Assembly: GCF_900141715.1 (NCBI RefSeq)
Contig: NZ_FQYK01000002.1
Location: forward strand, 363,495 to 427,494
Length of the DNA: 64,000 bases
From: Algibacter luteus
GTDB lineage: Bacteria; Bacteroidota; Bacteroidia; Flavobacteriales; Flavobacteriaceae
Direction: 5' to 3'
The position numbers were made by a program, and so were the translations under genes. The notes under the pieces were generated by a model. That model saw nothing but the letters and a program-made list of their open reading frames with translations, had not been told where the DNA came from and searched no databases. Positions 46,301-53,600 of this stretch are shown here, one piece after another. Numbering within the stretch: the stretch's first letter is position 1; every line of letters starts with the position of its first letter.

Positions 46301-46551
46301 ATAAAAGTAGCCCATTTTTCTTTTTTGTACAGCCTGAATCTGAAAATATTACCCGTAAAATTAATAACGAAAAACACCATGATAGCTTCGAACCACCACG
46401 CGTTATAGATTAAATTTCGAGTGTATGGCGTTGGCGATGTTTCTTGTCCTGCATCTAAAATGGTTCCTGTTGCCATAGCAGCAGCAAACACAATAAATAA
46501 AACGGCAGTAAGTTTGGTAGAAAAGAAAATATTGGCGAGCTTTTTTTGCAT
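43366..46551 (-). CDS. ccsA: Fused ResB/CcsA cytochrome c biogenesis protein
   Basis: A 1061-residue membrane protein that carries haem across the inner membrane and attaches it to c-type cytochromes (system II). The N-terminal half is ResB-like, with four helices and a large periplasmic part. The C-terminal third is CcsA, with the haem-handling WWD motif SWGRYWGWDPKETWALIS and conserved periplasmic His residues. The fused form is normal in Bacteroidota. The haemoglobin gene upstream is on the same strand, 129 bases away. Confidence 0.95.
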   Translation of the reverse strand: MQKKLANIFFSTKLTAVLFIVFAAAMATGTILDAGQETSPTPYTRNLIYNAWWFEAIMVFFVINFTGNIFRFRLYKKEKWATFILHLAFIFILLGAFITRYASFEGMMAIREGASENTFLSQKTYITAFIDGDYMIDGVPQRLPIEREVDFSGRLENNFKIETKYDQQPVTIELDKFIVGAEEDIIPDDNGEEYLKVVEAGQNGPHNHFLKVGQVQSIHNVLFALNKPTDGAINITFQGDSLSINSPFEGEYMTMATRAQGKLVADSLQPLYLRSRYVIGNMQMVFPKPVVKGVFDVVQKSQLLKNDADGVVLNVTTGGETKRVGLLGGKGINGNFKQIQVGGLDLAFKYGSKILELPFALKLNDFEAERYPGTERGYSAYSSEVTVLDERSENYDYKIYMNNILDHDGYRFFQSSFDPDEKGTILSVNHDYWGTLITYIGYMMLYFGLMAILFSKHSRFGDLKRHLESVKNKKAKVLSIFLLCTSLGAFAQEHYEGDGHDHTAPTKAQIDSILRANITPKVHADKFGHLVIQDLSGRMMPVNTFASEMLRKLSKNDTYEDFDANQVFLSIQESPMLWYNVPIIYLKPKKGDSIRKLIGVDKEVKYVPLADFFTNQGAYKLAPYLDEAYKAQIPNGFQKEFKETDQRVNLLYNTIEGMSLKIFPIPDDENNKWISNFDFKRDASKVTDSLYSNFIKNGFRAYLYTLNQAKQTGDFSEAEKLLGAFTKTQHRYGSEVMLSDKKVKAEVLYNKYDIFKKLFSWYLYAGTLLFVLLIMQIFNDKRKFVNVSVTVLKFVVLGLFVLHTAGLIARWYISGHAPWSDAYESMIYVAWATMFFGLAFGRKSDLTIAATAFVTAMILMIAHWNWMDPAIANLQPVLNSYWLMIHVAVIVASYGPFTLGMILGIVSLFLMIFTTKKNKAKMDLNIKELTIINEMALTVGLVMLTIGNFLGGMWANESWGRYWGWDPKETWALISIMIYAFVIHMRLVPGLRGRWFFNLMSIVAFASILMTYFGVNFYLAGLHSYASGDQIVSVKFITIACVLVAILGFFGYRGYAKFYRK

Positions 46552-46680
46552 AATCAGTACCCTTTATTAAGGTTTTGCAAATTTAAGGATTAATGTTTAT
46601 TAAGAAGTGTTAAAGTATTTAAAAAGTTGATTGAAATTTTGAAGTTTGAAGCCATCACTTGAAACAAAATGACCACTGTT

Positions 46681-47085
46681 TTACGATTGACTTGTTCTGG
46701 CTTCAAAAATTTTTAAATACAAAAAAGTGCCCATTTTTCTGGCGCGACGTTTGGCATTTTCGGCGTTCTCGCCTTCAAAAAGTTCATCGATGGTTTGAAA
46801 CCATAAGTTTAACCACAAGCCAAAGTGTAATTCGGTGATGCTGTGGTTGTTTTCTTTATCGACTTTTACATGCACCTCTAAAGGGTCGCCTTTATAGCGT
46901 TGTTCTAATCTACGAGTCATAAATAAGCTGGATTCCCAAAAGGTGGTTAGTCGGTCTAGATGCGCATCCCAATCTTTGATGACGTCGTTAAAAAACGGAC
47001 CTAAAACCTGATCTGCTCGCACTTTTACGTAAAAAGAGGAGACTAAAAGATAAACATCGTCGCGGGTTTTGAGATCGTTTTTCAT
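46681..47085 (-). CDS. Group III truncated haemoglobin
   Basis: A 134-residue haem protein started at 47085 (MKNDLKTRDDVYLLVSSFYV). The proximal His is in ITELHFGLWLNLWFQT (group III form), the B10/E11 positions are covered by the LVSSFYVKVRAD and WESSLFM segments. Such globins bind oxygen or nitric oxide. A frame from a TTG at 47094 adds three residues. No operon partner is evident; ccsA is downstream. Confidence 0.9.
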   Translation of the reverse strand: MKNDLKTRDDVYLLVSSFYVKVRADQVLGPFFNDVIKDWDAHLDRLTTFWESSLFMTRRLEQRYKGDPLEVHVKVDKENNHSITELHFGLWLNLWFQTIDELFEGENAENAKRRARKMGTFLYLKIFEARTSQS

Positions 47086-47204
47086 GATACACAAAAGTAC
47101 GCTATTTTAAAGATTTAAAGTATGAATTGATACGATAAAACTCAAAGTTTTAACCTGAGATAGAGACCAATCGCAGCTGCAAAAATGGCACGCTGCGAAC
47201 GGTT

Positions 47205-47290
47205 GCGCAAGGGATAGCAACAAAAAGCCCACAGGGAGGCACGACCGAGGACTTGCAGTGAATAGCCCGACCCGATAGGGATGCGCCCAA
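47205..47290 (-). repeat. Dispersed ~90-bp intergenic repeat, copy 3
   Basis: On the minus strand: TTTGGGCGCATCCCTATC, GGGTCGGGCTATTCACTGC, AAGTCCTCGGTCGTGCCTC, CCTGTGGGCTTTTTGTTGC. More diverged than copies 1 and 2 but in the same order. Confidence 0.7.
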
Positions 47291-47340
47291 AAATTAATAA
47301 TTCTGCGTTTTATTTGATAATTCATTAGTATTTTAGCGCT

Positions 47341-48108
47341 ATGATTTCAGTAGTAATTCTGGGTGCTGGAAATGTAGCGACCCATTTTTTTAAGGGCTTT
47401 GAAAAAGCAAAAGACATTAGCGTTATACAATGGTATAACCGCAGTTTGGCGGCCATAAAACCGTATGCTAACGCTGTAGAAATTACCGACGATATAAGTG
47501 CTTTGAAAGCGGCCGACGTTTATATTTTGGCGGTTAGTGATGATGTTATTGCCGAGGTTTCTCACCAAATTCCGTTTGATGATAAATTGGTGGTGCATAC
47601 CTCTGGTAGTGTGAGTGTTTACGATTTGGATAAAAAACACAAACGCGGGGTGCTGTATCCGCTGCAGAGTTTAAGTAAAAATTCCGATGTCGATTTTGCC
47701 AATGTGCCTATTTGTATTGAAACGATTGATAAAAAAAGTTATCCGGTTTTAAAGCACCTGGCGCGGAGTTTAGGCAGCCCAACCAAGCGCATTAATAGCG
47801 ACCAAAGGCGCGTGTTGCATCTGGCGGCTGTTTTTGTGAATAATTTTACCAATCAGCTTTACCGTATTGGGCACGAAATTACCGAACACGAAGGTGCCGA
47901 ATTCGATTTATTGAAGCCACTAATTCTGGAAACTGCTAAAAAAGTGCAAGAGATGTCGCCTTACAAAGCACAAACCGGACCCGCAAAACGCAACGATAAA
48001 AAAACGATAAAAAAACACCTAAAACTTTTAGAAAACGAGCAACATAAAGCCATTTATAAATTGCTTACCGAATCTATTATACAAACCCATGGAAGAAAAA
48101 AGTTATAA
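47341..48108 (+). CDS. Rossmann-like/DUF2520 protein
   Basis: A 255-residue protein. The N-terminal VVILGAGNVATHFFKGFEKA is a dinucleotide-binding Rossmann motif, and the C-terminal half (about 125-250) with HLAAVFVNNFTNQLYRIGHE is DUF2520. It looks like a ketopantoate-reductase-type fold; no substrate known. Its 3' end overlaps the next gene by 20 bases. Confidence 0.88.
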   Translation: MISVVILGAGNVATHFFKGFEKAKDISVIQWYNRSLAAIKPYANAVEITDDISALKAADVYILAVSDDVIAEVSHQIPFDDKLVVHTSGSVSVYDLDKKHKRGVLYPLQSLSKNSDVDFANVPICIETIDKKSYPVLKHLARSLGSPTKRINSDQRRVLHLAAVFVNNFTNQLYRIGHEITEHEGAEFDLLKPLILETAKKVQEMSPYKAQTGPAKRNDKKTIKKHLKLLENEQHKAIYKLLTESIIQTHGRKKL

Positions 48109-48619
48109 AGAATATTTAGAGCACATTACCACATTTATATTTGACGTTGATGGCGTTTTAACCGACGGTTCGGTAACGGTAACTACCACTGGCGAGATGT
48201 TACGAACCATGAATATTAAAGATGGTTACGCGCTAAAAACAGCTGTAGATAAAGGTTATCATGTTTGTGTGATTTCTGGCGGCACCAACCCAGGTGTGAA
48301 AATCCGATTGCAAAATTTAGGTATTGAAGATATTTACCTCGGCGCTTCGAATAAAATAGAGCAGTTGGATGATTACTTTCAGAAAAAAGGCATCAAATCT
48401 GAAAACGTGTTGTATATGGGCGATGATATTCCTGATTATCCTGTAATGAAAGGCATAGGCCTACCCTGTTGCCCGCAAGATGCAGTACCTGAAATTAAAG
48501 AAATATCGAAATACATTTCGCATAAAAAAGGTGGTAAAGGTGCTGCCAGAGATGTGATTGAGCAGGTCCTTAAAGTGCAAGGAAAATGGAACGGTAATTA
48601 TAGTGCAAATTACGATTAG
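48089..48619 (+). CDS. kdsC: KdsC-like HAD phosphatase
   Basis: A 176-residue HAD phosphatase without a cap domain, likely releasing phosphate from KDO-8-phosphate for lipopolysaccharide synthesis. Motifs: FDVDGVLTDGS, VISGGTNPGVKIR, MGDDIPDYPVM. It has the usual C-terminal GGKGAARDVIEQVL. It overlaps the DUF2520 gene by 20 bases and is followed by three more genes on the same strand. Confidence 0.87.
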   Translation: MEEKSYKEYLEHITTFIFDVDGVLTDGSVTVTTTGEMLRTMNIKDGYALKTAVDKGYHVCVISGGTNPGVKIRLQNLGIEDIYLGASNKIEQLDDYFQKKGIKSENVLYMGDDIPDYPVMKGIGLPCCPQDAVPEIKEISKYISHKKGGKGAARDVIEQVLKVQGKWNGNYSANYD

Positions 48620-48627
48620 AATTCAAT

Positions 48628-48945
48628 TTGGCACGAAACAAACGCAGACATAGCACCGGATTTGGATACATTGGTTTTGGAAATAACCAACAGGTATTTA
48701 ATCAGTCTACACGTAAAGCATTTTCGTCGCTAAAAGAAAAACTAAACCGAGAAACACATTACCAGCATCAAGTCGATTTCTTGCACAAAACACTTACCAA
48801 AGCAGAGAAACAAGCCATAAAAAATAACATTAAAAAGCAGGAACAATTAAGAACCCGAAAAACCATCATTGTTTTTGTGCTACTCGCCATTCCTGTGGTT
48901 TTTTTCTTTAAGTTTTTTATTGATAAACTGGCTTCTAATTTTTAA
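48628..48945 (+). CDS. Small single-helix membrane protein, TTG start
   Basis: A 105-residue protein with a basic N-terminus (ARNKRRHS), a charged helical middle and one C-terminal membrane helix (about 78-100). The start is TTG; no ATG is available in a suitable place. It lies 8 bases after kdsC and 3 bases before the prenyltransferase. Family not recognised. Confidence 0.7.
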   Translation: MARNKRRHSTGFGYIGFGNNQQVFNQSTRKAFSSLKEKLNRETHYQHQVDFLHKTLTKAEKQAIKNNIKKQEQLRTRKTIIVFVLLAIPVVFFFKFFIDKLASNF

Positions 48946-48948
48946 AGT

Positions 48949-49857
48949 TTGAATGTTTTAAACCTCATACGATGGAAAAATTTAATGATGATTGCCGTCG
49001 TGCAATTACTCATTAAATATGCTCTTTTAGAATCTTTTGGTGTACAAACAACTTTAGATGGTTTGGGGATTTCATTGTTAATTTTAGCCACGTTGTGTAT
49101 TGCGGCTGCTGGATATATCATTAACGATATTTACGATGTCGAAACCGATACCATCAATAAACCCGACCGCGTAATTATTGGCAAATCGATTTCAGAAAAA
49201 ACAGCCTTTAATGCTTTTATTGCATTGAATATCATTGGTGTTGGCATTGGGTTTTACTTATCACATCGGGTTGGTAGAGCCCCTTTCTTTTCCATATTCG
49301 TCATCATTTCCATATTGCTTTATGTGTATGCCTCGTATTTAAAACGGACTATTTTAATTGGCAATCTGGTGATTTCAGCATTGGTGGCTTTAAGTTTAAT
49401 TATTGTTGGAGTTTTTGAGCTCATTCCAGCCATGACACCGACAAACCAAGAAACCCAAGTTGTGTTTTTTAAGGTGATTTTAGATTACGCCCTTTTTGCA
49501 TTTGGTATAAACTTGCTACGTGAAATCGCCAAAGACATTGAAGATATTGATGGCGACTATAAAGCTGGCATGAATACCTTACCCATTGCTATTGGAAGAG
49601 AACGCGCTAAAAACATCCTTACGGTGCTCAATTTTATTCCGCTGGCAGCCCTTGTGTATTACGTAATTACAGACCTGTACAAACAACCTGTAGCCGTGAT
49701 TTATTTTTTAGTTTTTATTGTGGGGCCGTTGCTTTACATCACCGTAAAAACGTTTGGTACCAAAACAAAAAAAGACTTTAGGCATTTAAGCCTCATGTAC
49801 AAATTGGTGATGCTTTTCGGGATGTTGTCGTTGTTGTTTTATTTGTTTATTTTGTAG
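48949..49857 (+). CDS. UbiA-family prenyltransferase, TTG start
   Basis: A 302-residue membrane enzyme with nine helices and two Asp-rich motifs, NDIYDVETD and DIEDIDGD, that bind the prenyl diphosphate through magnesium. It is closest to the geranylgeranylglycerol-phosphate geranylgeranyltransferase-like branch common in flavobacteria. The TTG start gives NVLNLIRWKNLMM, which fits the family N-terminus; the next ATG would cut into the first helix. Confidence 0.87.
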   Translation: MNVLNLIRWKNLMMIAVVQLLIKYALLESFGVQTTLDGLGISLLILATLCIAAAGYIINDIYDVETDTINKPDRVIIGKSISEKTAFNAFIALNIIGVGIGFYLSHRVGRAPFFSIFVIISILLYVYASYLKRTILIGNLVISALVALSLIIVGVFELIPAMTPTNQETQVVFFKVILDYALFAFGINLLREIAKDIEDIDGDYKAGMNTLPIAIGRERAKNILTVLNFIPLAALVYYVITDLYKQPVAVIYFLVFIVGPLLYITVKTFGTKTKKDFRHLSLMYKLVMLFGMLSLLFYLFIL

Positions 49858-49919
49858 AAAATTAAATGTTGCCTTCGGGTGCAAATTAGCAAACACAAAC
49901 AAAGTTTATAAACCCAAAT

Positions 49920-50513
49920 ATGCTCAAAGAAAAACTTAAAAACCACCGTATTATTCTCGCTTCAGGATCACCACGCAGGCAAGAGTTTTTCAAAAATTTA
50001 GGTCTCGATTTCGAAATTCAACTCAAACCTATCGTTGAAGAATATCCACCGCGACTAACCCATGCTGAAATTAGCGACTACCTCGCCCAACTCAAAGCCT
50101 TACCGTTTAAAGAAGCCTTACAACCCAAAGACATTCTAATTACCAGCGACACCATCGTATGGCACAACAACACCGCTTTAGGAAAACCACGAGAAGCGCA
50201 AGAAGCTTATGCCATTTTAAAATCCTTAAGCGATGCTACACACGAAGTAATTACTTCGGTTTGCTTTACCAGTTTGGGTTACGAAAAAACCCTGAACAAT
50301 ATCACTAAAGTCACCTTCAAAGCCTTAACCGACGATGAAATCTGGCATTACATTAAAACCTATAAACCCTTCGATAAAGCCGGAGCCTATGGCATTCAAG
50401 AATGGATAGGACAAATAGGCGTTACCAAAATTGAAGGCTCATACTTCAATGTGATGGGTTTACCCGTTCATCTTGTTTACAAAACGTTAAATGCCATTGC
50501 AGAAACAACTTAG
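49920..50513 (+). CDS. maf: Maf-family nucleotide pyrophosphatase
   Basis: A 197-residue enzyme that hydrolyses non-canonical or free nucleoside triphosphates. RIILASGSPRRQEFFKNLG at the N-terminus, SDTIVWHNNTALGKP and DKAGAYGIQEW are the Maf signatures. A lipoprotein gene follows after 17 bases. Confidence 0.95.
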   Translation: MLKEKLKNHRIILASGSPRRQEFFKNLGLDFEIQLKPIVEEYPPRLTHAEISDYLAQLKALPFKEALQPKDILITSDTIVWHNNTALGKPREAQEAYAILKSLSDATHEVITSVCFTSLGYEKTLNNITKVTFKALTDDEIWHYIKTYKPFDKAGAYGIQEWIGQIGVTKIEGSYFNVMGLPVHLVYKTLNAIAETT

Positions 50514-50530
50514 GGTTGTAATTTTATAGC

Positions 50531-51493
50531 ATGCAAATTATAAACAAATTAGTAAAAGTCTTAAAAGCCGAAATCATCCTTTGGGTTATTATTGGTGTGT
50601 TGTTGTTATTAGCTTCTTGCCAAAACAATTCCAAAGCCGCACCTGTTGTAATACACACCATGAGTAATATCGTAACGCCTAAAGCGGAAGCCAAACAAAA
50701 AACTTCTCCAGAGTTTAAAGCCTATTGGTATGCCGGAGAAGCCGAATTATCATCTTATAAATTAGAGCAAGCACGCTATGGCGAATTGCGCGAAGGCACT
50801 GCTGTTTTGGTGTATGTTACCGAAGATTTTCTTCCAGACGTGCAAGTTAAAGCCAATAACTCCAGTAAATCAAACATTCCTGTTTTAAAACTCAACGCCA
50901 CAAAAAAGTTCAACACGGGTATTTATCCGTATAGCATCATGCAAAGTACCTTCTACCCTGTGGCTAATAATCAGCATGCGCTAAAAGTGTCAAGTTCTAT
51001 ACAAGAATGGTGCGGACATGTGTACACCCAACTCAATAACCGCAGCCAGTTCGAAATCATGTCGCATTCCTATTTCGAGGGAGAAGCCGACCAACATTTC
51101 AAACTCGATAAAACCATATTGGAAAACGAATTATGGACTCAACTGCGCATCAATCCGCAATCCTTACCCACTGGAAATTTAAAAATCATTCCCGCGTTAG
51201 AATTTCACCGGTTGCGTCATGTGCCTATAAAAGCCTATGAGGCTACCGCAACTTTACAAGCCAATATCTACACCATAAATTACCCAGAATTAAACCGTAC
51301 GTTGGCTATCACCTTCAATCCTGAATTTCCTTATGAGATTTTAGGTTGGGAAGAAACCTCAAAAAGCGGTTTTGGAAATAGCGCGAAAGCATTAACCACC
51401 AAAGCTACCAAACTCAACACCATAAAATCGGCTTACTGGCAAAAAAACAGCAATAAAGATGAAGCTTTAAGAGACCTGCTTCAATTAAAATAA
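50531..51493 (+). CDS. Lipoprotein of unknown function after maf
   Basis: A 320-residue protein with a signal and a lipobox (LLLLASC). The body has EFKAYWYAGEAELSSYKLEQ and QEWCGHVYTQLN; it is a conserved flavobacterial protein often mislabelled as Maf because of its position. No enzyme motif seen. Probably attached to a membrane and facing the periplasm. Confidence 0.82.
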   Translation: MQIINKLVKVLKAEIILWVIIGVLLLLASCQNNSKAAPVVIHTMSNIVTPKAEAKQKTSPEFKAYWYAGEAELSSYKLEQARYGELREGTAVLVYVTEDFLPDVQVKANNSSKSNIPVLKLNATKKFNTGIYPYSIMQSTFYPVANNQHALKVSSSIQEWCGHVYTQLNNRSQFEIMSHSYFEGEADQHFKLDKTILENELWTQLRINPQSLPTGNLKIIPALEFHRLRHVPIKAYEATATLQANIYTINYPELNRTLAITFNPEFPYEILGWEETSKSGFGNSAKALTTKATKLNTIKSAYWQKNSNKDEALRDLLQLK

Positions 51494-51531
51494 TAAGTTT
51501 TCAAATTGCTTTTAAGTCTCAATTTAGCTTG

Positions 51532-51539
51532 TATCTTTG
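51532..51539 (+). promoter_or_regulatory. -7 promoter element for the mscS-type gene
   Basis: TATCTTTG fits TAnnTTTG and lies 23 bases before the ATG at 51563. Its position supports that ATG rather than the upstream in-frame start at 51506. Confidence 0.6.
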
Positions 51540-51562
51540 CATCGAAATTTAACAACATCCGC

Positions 51563-52105
51563 ATGTTATTAGAAACTTACCAAACCGAGCTTATCATTAC
51601 AGGCTTTGTATTACTCACCTTACTCATCATAAGGTTTATCACCAATTTTACCATAAGTAAGGTGGCCAGAAAAAATGGCATTAACGAGGCACGTATCCGT
51701 CTTATTCGCAGGTATGTAACCGTAACGCTTTTTATCATTGCTTTGGTTATCGAATCTTTTGTGTTTGGTGCCAATTTTAAAGATTTAGCGGTACTCTTTT
51801 CATCGGTATTCGCTATTATAGGTATTGCCATGTTTGCCATTTGGTCTATTTTAAGCAATGTTACTTCAGGTATCATCATGTTTTTCTCGTTTCCTTATAA
51901 AGTAGGCGATAAAATATGCATCCACGATAAAGATTTCCCGCTAGAAGCCATCATCGAAGATATTCGTGCCTTTCAATTGCATTTACGTCTCGAAAATGGC
52001 GATTTAGTAACCTATCCAAACAACCTTATTTTACAAAAAGCGGTAACGCTTGTAGAGAAAGATGCTATCGAAGAATTCATCGAAGATGATGGTGAAGCTG
52101 TATAA
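51563..52105 (+). CDS. Small MscS-type mechanosensitive channel protein
   Basis: A 180-residue protein when started at 51563. Two or three helices (about 11-30, 52-70 and 76-100) are followed by the MscS beta domain: NVTSGIIMFFSFPYKVGDKI and DIRAFQLHLRLENGDLVTYP. It is shorter than E. coli MscS (286 residues) and lacks the C-terminal alpha/beta part. corA follows after 35 bases. Confidence 0.87.
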   Translation: MLLETYQTELIITGFVLLTLLIIRFITNFTISKVARKNGINEARIRLIRRYVTVTLFIIALVIESFVFGANFKDLAVLFSSVFAIIGIAMFAIWSILSNVTSGIIMFFSFPYKVGDKICIHDKDFPLEAIIEDIRAFQLHLRLENGDLVTYPNNLILQKAVTLVEKDAIEEFIEDDGEAV

Positions 52106-52140
52106 AATATTCCATATATTTAAGAGGTGAAACACACAGC

Positions 52141-53208
52141 ATGAAAAAACCTAAGAAGCACAAATCTAAAAAACTTGTTGGTCAAATACCTGGAAGTGCC
52201 ATCTATACAGGCGAAAAATCTACCCTAAAACTCTTCATCGAGTCTTTCGATTATAACAAGCAGCAATGCAAAGAAAAAGAACTTCGCGATGTCGAAGAAA
52301 GCTTCGGTTTTAAATTCTCAGACACCGTAACATGGCTTAATATTAACGGATTAAACCATGTGGCCGAAATAGAAAAACTAGGCAAACATTACGAGTTACA
52401 CCCCTTGGTAATAGAAGATATTGTAAATATCTCCCAACGCCCAAAAATAGACGAATACGAAAACTACCTCTTTGTGGTTTTAAAAATGCTGTATTACGAT
52501 ACCGACGAAAAAATCGTCTCAGAGCAAGTCAGTTTTGTGTTGGGTAACAATTACGTGCTCTCGTTTCAAGAATCAGAAGGCGATGTCTTCGATGCTGTGC
52601 GCGACCGTATCCGCCAAGGTAAAGGGCGTGTGCGCGATATGGAATCCGATTATTTACTCTATGTATTAATCGATGCCATTGTCGATCATTATTACAGCGT
52701 AATCGATACCTTAAGCGATAAAATCGAAAATTTTGAAACCGCCATTTTCTCGGGCCATGTCGATGACGATATTAGCCAAAACATACAAAACCTAAAACGC
52801 GAAATCCTACGGGTGCGTAAAGCCATATTCCCGCTTCGCGAGGTGATTAACCGTATCGAAAAAAACGATAACAAACTCATTCAACCAAGCACCCTCACCT
52901 TTTACCGCGATGTGTACGACCACCTCATTCAAGTCTCAGAAAACATCGATATATACCGCGAAATGATTTGGAGTTTAATGGATATGTACATGACCACCAT
53001 AAGCAATAAAATGAACGAAGTCATGAAGGTCCTCACCATTATGGCATCCATTTTTATCCCGCTCACCTTTATAGCAGGCATCTACGGCATGAATTTCGAG
53101 TACATCCCAGAACTCCAATACAGATACTCCTATTTCATACTTTGGGGCGTTATGGTGGTGCTGTTTATAAGCATGCTGTTTTATTTTAAACGCAAAAAGT
53201 GGCTATAA
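52141..53208 (+). CDS. corA: Magnesium/cobalt transporter CorA
   Basis: A 355-residue channel. The long N-terminal cytoplasmic domain is followed by two helices; the selectivity motif GMN is at residues 316-318 (GIYGMNFEYIPEL) and a basic tail (KRKKWL) ends the protein. Typical family length. Confidence 0.96.
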   Translation: MKKPKKHKSKKLVGQIPGSAIYTGEKSTLKLFIESFDYNKQQCKEKELRDVEESFGFKFSDTVTWLNINGLNHVAEIEKLGKHYELHPLVIEDIVNISQRPKIDEYENYLFVVLKMLYYDTDEKIVSEQVSFVLGNNYVLSFQESEGDVFDAVRDRIRQGKGRVRDMESDYLLYVLIDAIVDHYYSVIDTLSDKIENFETAIFSGHVDDDISQNIQNLKREILRVRKAIFPLREVINRIEKNDNKLIQPSTLTFYRDVYDHLIQVSENIDIYREMIWSLMDMYMTTISNKMNEVMKVLTIMASIFIPLTFIAGIYGMNFEYIPELQYRYSYFILWGVMVVLFISMLFYFKRKKWL

Positions 53209-53600
53209 AGTTTTAGTTTTTGGGCGCTCCCGCAAGGGTCGGGCTTTCCGCTATATCTTTTTTATACGTCATAGCGAGGAGGAACGACGCGGCTATCTGC
53301 TAAGTTAGAGTTCTTAATAAGGTGTGTTTTTCATCTTTCAAAAAAAGGATGCCGCTACAATCCCTAGCGCGGGTTTACTACCCCAATTGAAGTTTAAAAT
53401 TTTCATTTTATTTTTTATGTTTCACTTTGTGTTTGTGGGAAAATTATTTATTTTTGTTTAACTTGAGAAGTATATAACTTTATGTATTACATTTTAAAAG
53501 CATTAACTAAATAATCAAGTAAAACCGCTTAATAATTTGAGGCATTATGTTTCTTGATAATGCTAAAAAAAATAGAACAAACCTTAGAATTGACCTACAT
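53209..53600. other. Gap between corA and the methyltransferase operon
   Basis: Contains copy 4 of the dispersed repeat (53219-53371) and an AT-rich stretch (53390-53600). TAATTTG at 53533-53539 is a one-base-short match to TAnnTTTG and would place the transcript start just upstream of the 53601 ATG. The boundary between core and accessory DNA is probably here. Confidence 0.5.
53219..53371 (+). repeat. Dispersed repeat, copy 4, with an internal insertion
   Basis: Left end TTTGGGCGCTCCCGC and GGGTCGGGCTTTCCG match copy 2, and the right end CTACAATCCCTAGCGCGG matches too, but the centre is replaced by about 100 bases that include CGTCATAGCGAGGAGGAACG. Confidence 0.65.

Noticed and set aside
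47107-47325. Open frame of 72 codons on the minus strand
   Set aside because: It lies over dispersed repeat copy 3; the encoded SPRSCLPVGFLLLSLAQ is the translation of the repeat and recurs in the copy 2 and copy 5 frames.
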